A stretch of 64,000 bases of DNA from Streptococcus sp. X13SY08. GTDB taxonomy: Bacteria; Bacillota; Bacilli; Lactobacillales; Streptococcaceae. Below, piece by piece: positions 20,019 through 28,506 of the stretch. The stretch lies in contig NZ_LFYO02000002.1 of the NCBI RefSeq assembly GCF_001182825.2, positions 248,001 to 312,000 on the forward strand. Direction: 5' to 3'. The notes under the pieces are model-generated. The model saw only the letters and a list, made by a program, of their open reading frames with translations. It was not told where the DNA came from and did not search any database. Every line of letters begins with the position of its first letter. The stretch's first letter is position 1. Position numbers and translations under genes: made by a program.

Positions 20019-21539
20019 ATGTCAAAACTCTTAAAAATAGGAAATGCCATTTTTTTAGCATTCGGCTTAGTTTGGTTATTCTTTTCTGTCAATTTTTTAT
20101 ATGAATATTTAAATTTTAATTTTCAAAATTTGAAAGATGATTTGGCGAAAATTCTTCCATTCTGTCTTTTACTATTAATTGTTGCATTCTATTTTCGTGA
20201 AGCAACGATGAAAAAGTTCAATTGGTTAGTTAGGTATTTAAATCAACATAAATGGATGATTTTTCTCTTTATGCTCGGATTCCAATTGGTCCTTGTATTT
20301 ACAAGTATAAGAATTGCTTCTCATGATGGTTCCTGTGTTTTCTACATGGCTACAGACTCTGCCTATGCAATGGAGTCAGACTATCTTTCTATCAATCCCA
20401 ATAATTATCTCTTGATCATTTGGGATAAAATCAATTATTTGATATTTCATCATAATACTGTCTTAGCATTAGGACTTTGGAATATCTTCTTTATAGATAC
20501 TAGTATTTTATTTATTTTTATGGCAACTAAAGACTATCTTTCAAAAAAGATTGCCGACACGAGCTTTTTCTTGTTAGTACTGATCCTTGGTTTTTCACCA
20601 CAACATATCTATACTTATTCGGATCCCATTGCCCTTTTCTTCCTTAGTCTAACCATATTCCTATTTATCAAGGCTTTAAAGAATAATCTCGCTCCAGTAT
20701 ACCTAGCTGGTGCAGGATTCATCTATGCTATCGCCTTTGGATTGAGACCTACTGTTTTGATTTTTGGCATCGCAGGCTTGATTGTTTTTGTTCACCATCT
20801 TATTCAGAAGAACATCTACCACTCCATGAAACGTATTGTAACTGGAGCTCTTGCTTTCTGCCTTGTCTTTCTCGCAATGAATCAGGCTATCTCTTATTCT
20901 CTTCATCATCAAAATTTTGCAAAATATGAAGAAGGCAAAAGTCGGACTCTGTTTTATTTTGTTGATCTAGGGCTGACCTTTGTTGGAAACAATCATGCGG
21001 AATTACCAGCGGATGTCTTATCAGCAACGGGTGAGGACCGGAATGAAGAAGCGATTGAGGATATCAAATCACGGATGGCTGCCTACTCTTATAAGGACTT
21101 TGTTGGACATCTGTTTTATAAATATTATTGGATTACCAACGAAGGGATGTTTGGCTGGTTTCAAGAGCGCGTCTTAAATGAAGCAAGCCCATTAGATAGT
21201 GCGTGGTTGATGAATTTTCAACAATGGACGATTTCAAAATTAGTTCGAACTTATGTGTATGTTGAAGGTGAAAATTACAATTACTATGCACGAGCTATTC
21301 AGATGGTCTGGATTTTGATTTCCTTTGGTATTGCATTTTATCCTTTCTTTTATAGAGAGAAATTTTATCCACTTTGGATGCAAATTACAGTCTTTGGAGC
21401 CCTACTGTTCTTGATGATTTTTGAAGGCGGGCGTACTCGTTATTTAATCCAGTTTTTACCAGCTATTATTACAGTCAGTGCTTGTGGGTTGGTGGCAGTC
21501 CATGATAGAATGACACTGCATAAAAAAGGAGATTCTTAA
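20019..21539 (+). CDS. Polytopic membrane glycosyltransferase-like protein (GT-C type, GacL-like)
   Basis: 506 residues with about eleven or more hydrophobic helices and a large extracytoplasmic loop around residues 300-400. It resembles the TIGR03766-type integral membrane proteins found in streptococcal polysaccharide clusters (GacL in group A). Such GT-C proteins transfer side-chain sugars from polyprenyl-phosphate donors outside the membrane. The donor would be made by the GT2 protein encoded directly downstream (one-base overlap). The sugar cannot be told from sequence. Confidence 0.7.
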   Translation: MSKLLKIGNAIFLAFGLVWLFFSVNFLYEYLNFNFQNLKDDLAKILPFCLLLLIVAFYFREATMKKFNWLVRYLNQHKWMIFLFMLGFQLVLVFTSIRIASHDGSCVFYMATDSAYAMESDYLSINPNNYLLIIWDKINYLIFHHNTVLALGLWNIFFIDTSILFIFMATKDYLSKKIADTSFFLLVLILGFSPQHIYTYSDPIALFFLSLTIFLFIKALKNNLAPVYLAGAGFIYAIAFGLRPTVLIFGIAGLIVFVHHLIQKNIYHSMKRIVTGALAFCLVFLAMNQAISYSLHHQNFAKYEEGKSRTLFYFVDLGLTFVGNNHAELPADVLSATGEDRNEEAIEDIKSRMAAYSYKDFVGHLFYKYYWITNEGMFGWFQERVLNEASPLDSAWLMNFQQWTISKLVRTYVYVEGENYNYYARAIQMVWILISFGIAFYPFFYREKFYPLWMQITVFGALLFLMIFEGGRTRYLIQFLPAIITVSACGLVAVHDRMTLHKKGDS

Positions 21540-22474
21540 TGTCCAAAAAGATACTTTCGGTCATTGTTCCTTGTTACAATGAAGAAGAAACAATTCGCCC
21601 ATTTTTGATGGAGATAAAAAAAGTAGAAGCACAAATGGCTAGTGATGTCATCTTTGATTATATCTTTGTCAATGATGGTTCCAAAGATAATACTTTAGCG
21701 GTGCTTCGTCAAGTGGCCGATGAGTTTGACAATGTTCACTATTTATCTTTCTCACGGAATTTTGGGAAGGAAGCCGGTTTGCTAGCTGGTCTAGAAGCTG
21801 CCGATGGTGACTTGGTGACCGTCATGGATGCTGATTTGCAGGATCCACCTGAGATGCTGGTAGATATGTATCACCTGATAGAAGAAGGTTATGATGTAGT
21901 AGGTACCCGTCGCGCGGACCGTAAAGGGGAGCCAGTGATTCGCTCCTTCTTTGCCAAGCTGTTTTACAAGATGATAAATGCTGTTTCGGATACAGAAATG
22001 GTCGACGGAGCACGTGATTTCCGTCTTATGACCCGTCAGGTAGTGGACAGTATTTTAGAGCTTAATGAAGTCAATCGATTCTCTAAAGGAATTTTTTCGT
22101 GGGTCGGCTATCAGGTGACCTATTTGCCGTATGAAAATCGTGAGCGCATAGCAGGAGAGACTTCGTGGAGTTTTTGGAGCTTATTGAAGTACTCGATTGA
22201 AGGTTTTATCAATTTCTCAGAAGCGCCGTTGAATCTGGCGATTTGGTCGGGAATTGTCTCTTTCTTAGCATCAAATGTGGGTATCCTTTTTGTGGTTATT
22301 CGGAAATTGACGGTTGGTGGAAGTATCACAGGTTGGGCAAGTTTAGTTTCAATCATTTTGTTTATTGGAGGCATTCAATTATTGGCTTTGGGAATCATCG
22401 GAAAATATATCTCGAAGATTTTTCTGGAAACAAAAAAACGACCAGTTTATATTGTTAAAGAGAGAAGTAAGTAA
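21539..22474 (+). CDS. Polyprenyl-phosphate glycosyltransferase, GtrB/GacI-like
   Basis: 311 residues. A cytosolic GT2 domain has VPCYNEEETI, NDGSKDNT and the metal motif DADLQDPPE, followed by two C-terminal transmembrane helices (about 230-250 and 265-290). This is the layout of GtrB/GacI enzymes, which load a sugar onto undecaprenyl phosphate for side-chain addition. With the GT-C and GacH-like genes it forms the side-chain decoration module of the rhamnan. Confidence 0.85.
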   Translation: MSKKILSVIVPCYNEEETIRPFLMEIKKVEAQMASDVIFDYIFVNDGSKDNTLAVLRQVADEFDNVHYLSFSRNFGKEAGLLAGLEAADGDLVTVMDADLQDPPEMLVDMYHLIEEGYDVVGTRRADRKGEPVIRSFFAKLFYKMINAVSDTEMVDGARDFRLMTRQVVDSILELNEVNRFSKGIFSWVGYQVTYLPYENRERIAGETSWSFWSLLKYSIEGFINFSEAPLNLAIWSGIVSFLASNVGILFVVIRKLTVGGSITGWASLVSIILFIGGIQLLALGIIGKYISKIFLETKKRPVYIVKERSK

Positions 22475-22603
22475 ATAATCATCAATTAACTAGTAACAAG
22501 GATCAACTATCTTTTGCAATGAGTCTATTGATTATCGCAACTATCAGAATTTAGTCCCTCACTGACAGCATATAAACAGTCCGATTAGCCATTTTTAAGC
22601 AAA

Positions 22604-22640
22604 CAAAAAAGCCAAATGTAACGTCTGGCTTTTGGTATTT
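22604..22640 (+). terminator. Rho-independent terminator of the rhamnan cluster
   Basis: aaaagcca / tggctttt stem with an 11-nt loop. Nothing else is recognisable in 22475-22690 apart from an extended -10 candidate TGaTAAAAT at 22695-22703 for ebsA. Confidence 0.7.
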
Positions 22641-22721
22641 TTGCAATAAATTAAAAAATTCTTCATCCTCATCATAGGAAAAATAGTTGAATTATGATAA
22701 AATAGTTCAAGGAGAGTAAAG

Positions 22722-23216
22722 ATGATTAAAATTTTTGGAAAGATAAGGTATCACTGGCAACCAGAGTTGTCATGGTCGATTATTTACTGGTCTCTAGCTC
22801 TGATTCCTGCCTTAGCAGGCTTCATTCTCTTGTTAGAAAAATTAAAAATTTCCCTCTTGATTTTGGCCTTGATAGGTCTTTCTCTTATCATGATTGCTGT
22901 TGGACTCCATCGGTATTTTTCGATTAAAGAGGACACGCTTTATATCGCGGATGCTAACCCATTCAAGGATTGCAAGATTCCCATTTCCTCTATTGAAAAG
23001 ATCGCAGTTACCTATCTGTCGATTGCGTTTTATACCAAAGAGTGGCCAGAAGGAAAAATTTACTATATGCGCAAGTGGCCGAAAAAGTATTTTGTCAATA
23101 CGCTAGCCATCAACCCGTATTTCCAAGGAGAAGTGGAGCTGACAGACCATCTGATTCAGCAAGATTATTTCGAGACTTATTATGCGCAAAATAGCAGAGC
23201 TAATCCGATAAAATAG
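22722..23216 (+). CDS. EbsA family membrane protein
   Basis: 164-residue protein with two N-terminal transmembrane helices (about 18-60) followed by a PH-like beta domain containing KDCKIPISSIEKI. It resembles the EbsA family (first named from enterococcal aggregation-substance studies), whose role is not settled. An AAGGAG site precedes the ATG. The 3' end overlaps the convergent ferredoxin gene by 17 bases. Confidence 0.75.
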   Translation: MIKIFGKIRYHWQPELSWSIIYWSLALIPALAGFILLLEKLKISLLILALIGLSLIMIAVGLHRYFSIKEDTLYIADANPFKDCKIPISSIEKIAVTYLSIAFYTKEWPEGKIYYMRKWPKKYFVNTLAINPYFQGEVELTDHLIQQDYFETYYAQNSRANPIK

Positions 23217-23400
23217 CCTTCGTAGGACAAGATTTACTAGCTAGAAGAAGATCTGCATCGTCGGGAAAATTAGCTTCGAGCCCATCGTGATTGGCAAAAA
23301 CTACAATGCCATCATCATCATCATCGTAGTCGAATTCTTTAGAATAAGTTTGACAAAGACCGTAGGCAATGCATTTTTCAGGGAGTAATTTAATATTCAT
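23200..23400 (-). CDS. Small ferredoxin with one cluster cysteine replaced
   Basis: 66-residue acidic protein of the single-cluster ferredoxin type found in streptococci. Cysteines are at residues 10, 16 and 58 (KCIAYGLC and SCPTKAI). The usual second cysteine (CIACGLC) is tyrosine (codon TAC), so only three of the four 4Fe-4S ligands remain; this would suit a 3Fe-4S cluster or a non-cysteine ligand. A run of five Asp codons comes from an (ATC)n repeat at 23311-23325. Convergent with ebsA. Confidence 0.8.
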   Translation of the reverse strand: MNIKLLPEKCIAYGLCQTYSKEFDYDDDDDGIVVFANHDGLEANFPDDADLLLASKSCPTKAILSD

Positions 23401-23449
23401 ATCTCTATTTTAACGATAATTTATAAAAAATACAAGGAGTATACCAACT

Positions 23450-23947
23450 ATGTCAGAATCACAAGAACCATGGAACGAAGAAATTTACGATTCAAACGAA
23501 AACACTAGACGGAGTCGTCGTGACAAAGGAAAAGCAAGTGCAACGATGTTTACTGTTTTAGCCGTGATTTTTGTGATTATTGTAGCTGCCATTACGATGT
23601 TAGCGATTTATCTATCACATGGGGGTAGCGACACGGATTCGGCGAAGGAATTTTATAATTCGACAGCATCTAGTGCAGTTGAAAGCTCAAGTAGTAGCTC
23701 AAGTGCAAGTTCAAGTAGTGTAATAGAATCGTCTTCCACTACAGTAGAATCAAGTATAGAAGCAACAACGCCAAGTTCTAGTCAAGCAGTGGATGGAGCA
23801 ACTTTGACTGTTAATGCTGGTGAAGGCGAAGCATCCATTGCAGCTCGTGCAGGAATTTCTATTTCTGATTTGGAACGATTAAACCCAGATAAAATGTCTA
23901 CTGGTTCATGGCTTGCTCACCCAGGGGACACAGTACGTATTAAATAG
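23450..23947 (+). CDS. SAG1386/EF1546-family surface protein with LysM-like domain
   Basis: 165 residues. A charged cytoplasmic N-terminus (RRSRRDKGK) is followed by a single transmembrane helix (about 32-53), a Ser-rich linker (about 75-110) and a C-terminal LysM-like domain with [11 protein letters not shown] and HPGDTVRIK. This is the layout of the SAG1386/EF1546 family, which sits next to cmk in many lactic acid bacteria. It probably binds peptidoglycan. AAGGAG precedes the start region. Confidence 0.85.
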   Translation: MSESQEPWNEEIYDSNENTRRSRRDKGKASATMFTVLAVIFVIIVAAITMLAIYLSHGGSDTDSAKEFYNSTASSAVESSSSSSSASSSSVIESSSTTVESSIEATTPSSSQAVDGATLTVNAGEGEASIAARAGISISDLERLNPDKMSTGSWLAHPGDTVRIK

Positions 23948-23954
23948 AGGAATC

Positions 23955-24632
23955 ATGAAAACTATTCAAATTGCCATTGACGGACCTGCTTCAAGCGGGA
24001 AATCAACAGTAGCCAAAATCATTGCAAAAGATTTTGGCTATACTTATTTAGACACGGGTGCTATGTACCGTTGTGCTACTTATATTGCTCGCACACACAA
24101 TTTGACGGCGACAGATGTGCCAACCATTTTAGAAAAATTAGCTCAAGCTCCTATCTCTTTTAAGAAAGCAGCAGATGGTAGTCAACTGGTTTTTCTTGGT
24201 AAAGAAGATGTGAGCCTAGCTATTCGTCAAAATGATGTCACCAATAATGTTTCTTGGGTTTCAGCTATTCCAGAAATTCGTGAGGAACTCGTTCGCCAAC
24301 AGCGTCTAATTGCAGAAACTGGAGGCATTGTGATGGATGGTCGTGATATAGGAACTGTGGTATTACCAAATGCAGAGTTGAAGATTTTCTTGATTGCATC
24401 TGTTGAAGAACGTGCTCTTCGTCGTTTCAAAGAGAACCAAGAGAAAGGCATTCCGACAGACTTAGAAATCTTGAAAGAAGAAATTGCTGCGCGTGATTAC
24501 AAAGATAGTCATCGGGAAGTTTCTCCTTTGAAAGCGGCGGAAGATGCTATTGTCTTTGACACGACTGGTGTATCAATTGACGGTGTTGTCGCATTTATTT
24601 CAGAAAAAGCAAAAGAAATCCTTGACAAGTAA
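23955..24632 (+). CDS. cmk: Cytidylate kinase
   Basis: Phosphorylates CMP/dCMP with ATP. The P-loop GPASSGKST is at about residues 10-18, the CMP-binding segment LDTGAMYR follows, and [12 protein letters not shown] is present. The 225-residue length is normal. The ATG at 23955 follows GAGGAATC; the in-frame ATG at 23913 lies inside the upstream gene. The -35 box of the infC promoter overlaps the 3' end of cmk. Confidence 0.95.
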   Translation: MKTIQIAIDGPASSGKSTVAKIIAKDFGYTYLDTGAMYRCATYIARTHNLTATDVPTILEKLAQAPISFKKAADGSQLVFLGKEDVSLAIRQNDVTNNVSWVSAIPEIREELVRQQRLIAETGGIVMDGRDIGTVVLPNAELKIFLIASVEERALRRFKENQEKGIPTDLEILKEEIAARDYKDSHREVSPLKAAEDAIVFDTTGVSIDGVVAFISEKAKEILDK

Positions 24633-24650
24633 TGACTAGGATGGTATACT
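24622..24650 (+). promoter_or_regulatory. Promoter for infC-rpmI-rplT
   Basis: TTGACA (24622-24627), 17-bp spacer, TATACT (24645-24650). The -35 box overlaps the end of cmk. Confidence 0.9.
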
Positions 24651-24812
24651 GATTACATTGAGAAAAGCAGAAGTGAGAGCTTCTCGCCTTGCGACTAACG
24701 TTGTCTGGCTCTACGTGTAAAAGATTTCTTAGGAAATATAGACTGTAGAGACGGACTTGTGAAGCAAGTCCGTTTCGTTTTTCTCGAAAAAATAAAAAAT
24801 GAGGTGAAAGCC
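24651..24812 (+). promoter_or_regulatory. infC leader with attenuator-like hairpin
   Basis: The ~150-nt untranslated leader ends in a perfect stem acggacttg / caagtccgt (24751-24773) followed by a T-rich run, i.e. a terminator placed before infC. infC-rpmI-rplT leaders in Firmicutes are known to be controlled by L20 through premature termination. I infer the same here, but did not verify the L20-binding fold. Confidence 0.7.
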
Positions 24813-25334
24813 ATAGCAAAGCAAGATTTGTTCATCAATGATGAAATTCGTGTGCGGGAAGTTCGTCTAATCGGTCTCGATGGTGAACAGTTAGGTATCA
24901 AACCGCTCAATGAAGCTCAGTCACTAGCAGACGCTGCTAATGTTGACTTGGTATTGATCCAGCCGCAAGCTAAACCACCGGTTGCGAAAATTATGGACTA
25001 CGGTAAGTTCAAATTTGAGTACCAGAAAAAACAAAAGGAACAACGTAAAAAACAAAGCGTTGTAACTGTTAAAGAAGTACGTCTTAGCCCAGTTATTGAT
25101 AAGGGTGACTTCGAGACGAAACTTCGCAACGGCCGTAAATTCCTTGAAAAAGGAAACAAGGTCAAAGTATCCATTCGATTTAAAGGTCGGATGATTACGC
25201 ACAAAGAAGTTGGAGCGAAAGTTCTTGCCGAGTTTGCTGAAGCAACACAAGATATCGCCATCATCGAGCAACGTGCTAAGATGGATGGTCGCCAAATGTT
25301 CATGCAACTTGCCCCAATTTCAGACAAAAAATAA
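24813..25334 (+). CDS. infC: Translation initiation factor IF-3, non-canonical ATA start
   Basis: IF-3 binds the 30S subunit and checks start-codon selection. The conserved core runs from [20 protein letters not shown] through [15 protein letters not shown] to [10 protein letters not shown]. The best start is the ATA at 24813, six to seven bases after TGAGGTGA. Upstream GTG at 24804 overlaps that Shine-Dalgarno, and the TTG-type start at 24759 lies inside the attenuator. Rare AUU/AUA starts on infC are a known self-control device, because IF-3 discriminates against them. rpmI follows after a short gap. Confidence 0.92.
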   Translation: MAKQDLFINDEIRVREVRLIGLDGEQLGIKPLNEAQSLADAANVDLVLIQPQAKPPVAKIMDYGKFKFEYQKKQKEQRKKQSVVTVKEVRLSPVIDKGDFETKLRNGRKFLEKGNKVKVSIRFKGRMITHKEVGAKVLAEFAEATQDIAIIEQRAKMDGRQMFMQLAPISDKK

Positions 25335-25360
25335 GCTTAGAAAGCTAAAGGAGAATAAAC

Positions 25361-25561
25361 ATGCCAAAACAAAAAACACACCGCGCATCAGCTAAACGTT
25401 TCAAACGTACAGGTTCTGGTGGCTTGAAACGCTTCCGCGCCTTTACTTCACACCGTTTCCACGGTAAAACTAAAAAACAACGTCGTCACCTTCGTAAAGC
25501 AGGTATGGTACATGCTGGTGACTTCAAACGTATCAAATCTATGCTTTCACAAATGCGTTAA
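25361..25561 (+). CDS. rpmI: 50S ribosomal protein L35
   Basis: 66 residues, highly basic. It begins [20 protein letters not shown] and contains [14 protein letters not shown], typical of bL35. AAAGGAG precedes the ATG. Second gene of the infC operon. Confidence 0.98.
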   Translation: MPKQKTHRASAKRFKRTGSGGLKRFRAFTSHRFHGKTKKQRRHLRKAGMVHAGDFKRIKSMLSQMR

Positions 25562-25606
25562 GCATAGGCACACTAGAAATTAGAGAATTATTCGGAGGAA
25601 AATTAA

Positions 25607-25966
25607 ATGGCACGTGTTAAAGGTGGCGTTGTTTCACGCAAACGTCGTAAACGTATTTTAAAATTAGCTAAAGGTTACTATGGTTCAAAACATCTCTTGT
25701 TCCGTACTGCAAAAGAACAAGTAATGAACTCTTACTATTATGCATACCGTGACCGTCGTCAAAAGAAACGTGATTTCCGTAAATTGTGGATCACACGTAT
25801 CAATGCGGCTGCTCGTATGAATGGTTTGTCATACTCACAATTGATGCACGGTTTGAAATTGGCTGAAATCGAAGTAAACCGTAAAATGCTTGCTGACTTG
25901 GCAGTTAACGATGCAGCTGGTTTCACAGCTCTTGCAGACGCTGCTAAAGCAAAACTTGGTAAATAA
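25607..25966 (+). CDS. rplT: 50S ribosomal protein L20
   Basis: 119 residues with the usual [20 protein letters not shown] start and the [19 protein letters not shown] segment of bL20. L20 is the known repressor of its own operon in Firmicutes. CGGAGG precedes the ATG. A strong hairpin terminator follows. Confidence 0.98.
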   Translation: MARVKGGVVSRKRRKRILKLAKGYYGSKHLLFRTAKEQVMNSYYYAYRDRRQKKRDFRKLWITRINAAARMNGLSYSQLMHGLKLAEIEVNRKMLADLAVNDAAGFTALADAAKAKLGK

Positions 25967-25971
25967 TAACT

Positions 25972-26009
25972 AAAAATAAAACTTGAGTTTTCTCAAGTTT
26001 TATTTTTTT
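25972..26009. terminator. Bidirectional terminator between rplT and the ltaS unit
   Basis: Long stem aaaataaaacttgag / ctcaagttttatttt with a 4-nt loop, T tract on the plus strand and A tract on the other side. It serves both convergent units and overlaps the end of the small minus-strand gene. Confidence 0.85.
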
Positions 26010-26209
26010 GTTTCAATTCAAAAAATAGGGCACGGACTAGTAGACCTATTCGCCATAGGCCGATAGACATGAGGGGGACAAGAAGAACGATCCACCATTT
26101 GAAAACACCTGTGAAAGTCAAATAAATGTTTAAACAGCTGATAGTCAAGCAAAATAGAAATAAAAGTGAAAAAATAAGTAAGAATAAGATTATTAAAAGT
26201 TTTTTCCAT
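25993..26209 (-). pseudogene. Small two-helix membrane protein downstream of ltaS, frameshifted at an A6 run
   Basis: On the minus strand the ATG at 26209 reads MEKTFNNL, a frame without meaning. If the A6 run (plus T6 at 26200-26205) had five bases it would read MEKLLIILFLLIF and continue open to TGA at 25993-25995. That gives about 71 residues with two hydrophobic helices (LLIFSLLFLFCLTI and WWIVLLVPLMSIGLW) and a basic tail FELKQKNKT. The start overlaps the 3' end of ltaS by 17 nt, the pattern of a coupled gene. The function is unknown. The single-base difference could be a sequencing error. Confidence 0.5.
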
Positions 26210-28388
26210 TTTCCGCCCGGATGTTTTCCGTTGAACTAGAAGTACCTGTTGAACTACTTGATGGCTTGCTTTCGTCTTTTTCTCCATATAAGGCTTTATA
26301 ACTTGGAGATTGGAAGAGATCCACAGTTGAGACGCCTTTATTTTTACTAAAGAGACTGCTTGATTGGTCTCCCAATTCTTTTTCAATGGATTTTTCCGTT
26401 TCTAAGGAATCAATGTAGCTAAACTTGCTAGCATCGAGTGGTTTAAGTCCATTGTCAAGGAAGCGAAGAAGATCTCCTGTTTGGATAGCATCACTCATGT
26501 TTAGTTGTTTATCAGCTGCAGTTTTTAGGTCATCTAAGGCTTTCTGAGTTGTTTCATCTGGAATGGTGATTTCTTCTCCAGTTTCAGTGTAATAAGTTTT
26601 TCCACCATAGCTAGTATAAGTTGGGCTAATAAAGGTACCAGATGTTCGCATAGCCACTAGTTGATCATGTTGATCCGATAGGAGATCTTGACCAACTTGC
26701 ATATATTGATTGGCTTCAATTCCCAAAAGGTGTTCGAGAGTTGGAAGAGCATCAATTTCGCCGCCGTATGTGTCGACAATTTTACCTTTATTCATTCCAG
26801 ATACGACTACCATATACGGTACTCGTTGGAGCATGGCATTATTGTAATCGGACCAAGTTTCAGGATCTTTACCAAGAAGTGGAGCGAGGTCAGGATTACG
26901 AGAATTTGAAATTCCGTAGTGGTCACCATAGAGAACGATGACAGAATTTTCATATAATCCAGTTGCCTTCAGATAATCAAAGAATGATTTGATAGAGGCA
27001 TCGAGATAGTTAGCGGTAGCAAAGTAGCCGTTGATGGTTTCATCATCAGTATCCGCAAGTGGGAAACCAATTTCATCACCAATAAGGCTTGTTGTATAAG
27101 GGTAGTGGTTTGAAACGGTGATAAATTTTGTGTAAAAGGGTTGTTGCATATGTTCCAGATATTGAATGGAATCCGCAAACATGACCTTATCATTTAGACC
27201 GTATTGGAAAGAATTTTCTTCTGTAGGTGTTGAAAAATAGGACTGGTCAAAGAAGTAATTATATCCCCATTGTTTATAGGTATTATTTCGATTCCAGAAA
27301 CTTGCTGAATTGCCATGGAAAACAGCAGAAGTATAGCCACCTTCTTGAGAAAGAATATGAGGTGCAGCCTGTTGCGTATTGCTTCCACCGTATTGAACCA
27401 TGAAGGAACCTTGAGATAAGCCAAAAAGCGATGTTTCAATCATGGTTTCGGCATCTGATGTCTTACCAGCCTTCACCTGGTTAAAGAAGTTAGAGAAGGC
27501 AAAGGTTTCCTTGGAGTGATAGAGGGAGTTTAGAAATGGTGTTACTTCATATTCTGTTCCGTCTACATTTAATTTATAATTAATAATGAACTGTTGCAAG
27601 CTCTCCAGATGTAAATAGATAACGTTACGACCTTTTGCAATACCAAAATAATCTGGATTTGGTGCAGCATAGTGCTCTTTGACATAGTCTTCTACGGGAA
27701 TTAAATCGTCCGCGGTAGCTTCTGAACGATCCATGTGAGCATTATAAGTTTGATAAGCGTTGTAACCTAAGAATGCAGGTAATCCTAACCCCCGAACCAC
27801 GTAGGTGTTGGAGAAGCCACGTGAGAGCAATTCTGGTCGGTCGATTTCTGCTAAAAAGAGATTAGCTGAAAAAAGCATGATAGAGAGTGCCGTTACGGCA
27901 AAAGAAGCTCGTTTATTAAATGGACGTTGATCTGGAATCAATTTTTTCTTGGTAAATAGGTAAATACCATAGAAAAAATCTAGGAAATATATGGCATCCC
28001 AAATTCGGAAGAGTTTCATGGCGGATTCACCGAGGCCAGAAGAAACTTTGCTACTTGCTAGAATCGTAGAAATAGAGATATAATCCGTAAACTCGCGATA
28101 ATAGAGTATATTTGAAAAAAGCCAAATGAAAAGTAGTATATAGAAAAAGTTGGCTAGATGATAGAAAACACGTGTATTTTTAACGTAGAGTGCAAGTCCA
28201 ATCAATAAAAGGGCGACGGGCAGAGGATTGACAAAGGCAATAAAATTCTGGAAGAATCCCTTTGTATCTAGATTAAAATCAATAGTATAGGCCCAGAGCG
28301 TTTTTATCCAATAAAGTAAAACAAGAGTGAGCACATATCCAAGTCGTGTTTGCCACCCTGTTTTTACTAATTTTTTCAATTGTTTCAC
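26193..28388 (-). CDS. ltaS: Lipoteichoic acid synthase family protein
   Basis: 731 residues: five N-terminal transmembrane helices (to about 190), then an extracellular sulfatase-fold domain. Active-site segments are HLESLQQF, the nucleophile region GKTSDAETM (Thr at residue 310) and LYGDHYG. Polymerises glycerol phosphate from phosphatidylglycerol. The C-terminus ends in a Ser/Thr-rich extension (KPSSSSTGTSSSTEN). The start is GTG at 28388 with GAGG eight bases upstream. A minus-strand TGaTATAAT (28428-28436) is its likely promoter, divergent from the methyltransferase gene. Confidence 0.93.
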   Translation of the reverse strand: MKQLKKLVKTGWQTRLGYVLTLVLLYWIKTLWAYTIDFNLDTKGFFQNFIAFVNPLPVALLLIGLALYVKNTRVFYHLANFFYILLFIWLFSNILYYREFTDYISISTILASSKVSSGLGESAMKLFRIWDAIYFLDFFYGIYLFTKKKLIPDQRPFNKRASFAVTALSIMLFSANLFLAEIDRPELLSRGFSNTYVVRGLGLPAFLGYNAYQTYNAHMDRSEATADDLIPVEDYVKEHYAAPNPDYFGIAKGRNVIYLHLESLQQFIINYKLNVDGTEYEVTPFLNSLYHSKETFAFSNFFNQVKAGKTSDAETMIETSLFGLSQGSFMVQYGGSNTQQAAPHILSQEGGYTSAVFHGNSASFWNRNNTYKQWGYNYFFDQSYFSTPTEENSFQYGLNDKVMFADSIQYLEHMQQPFYTKFITVSNHYPYTTSLIGDEIGFPLADTDDETINGYFATANYLDASIKSFFDYLKATGLYENSVIVLYGDHYGISNSRNPDLAPLLGKDPETWSDYNNAMLQRVPYMVVVSGMNKGKIVDTYGGEIDALPTLEHLLGIEANQYMQVGQDLLSDQHDQLVAMRTSGTFISPTYTSYGGKTYYTETGEEITIPDETTQKALDDLKTAADKQLNMSDAIQTGDLLRFLDNGLKPLDASKFSYIDSLETEKSIEKELGDQSSSLFSKNKGVSTVDLFQSPSYKALYGEKDESKPSSSSTGTSSSTENIRAENGKNF

Positions 28389-28470
28389 AAGAAAACCTCA
28401 TACATATTCTAAAATAAATCTTTGTCTATTATATCATATTTTTGAAAATCAGCTAAAAGTAAAAGTTTTT

Positions 28471-28499
28471 TTGAGATATGAAGGCGTTTTTGATATAAT
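28471..28499 (+). promoter_or_regulatory. Promoter giving a leaderless transcript
   Basis: TTGAGA (28471-28476), 17-bp spacer, TGaTATAAT with -10 at 28494-28499. The ATG of the next gene starts eight bases after the -10 box. Confidence 0.8.
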
Positions 28500-28506
28500 T
28501 AAAGAC

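Noticed and set aside
23690-23760. Ser-rich repeat in the LysM-like protein as a CRISPR or tandem repeat
   Set aside because: It is a low-complexity Ser linker (agt/agc/tca codons) without spacer-repeat structure.
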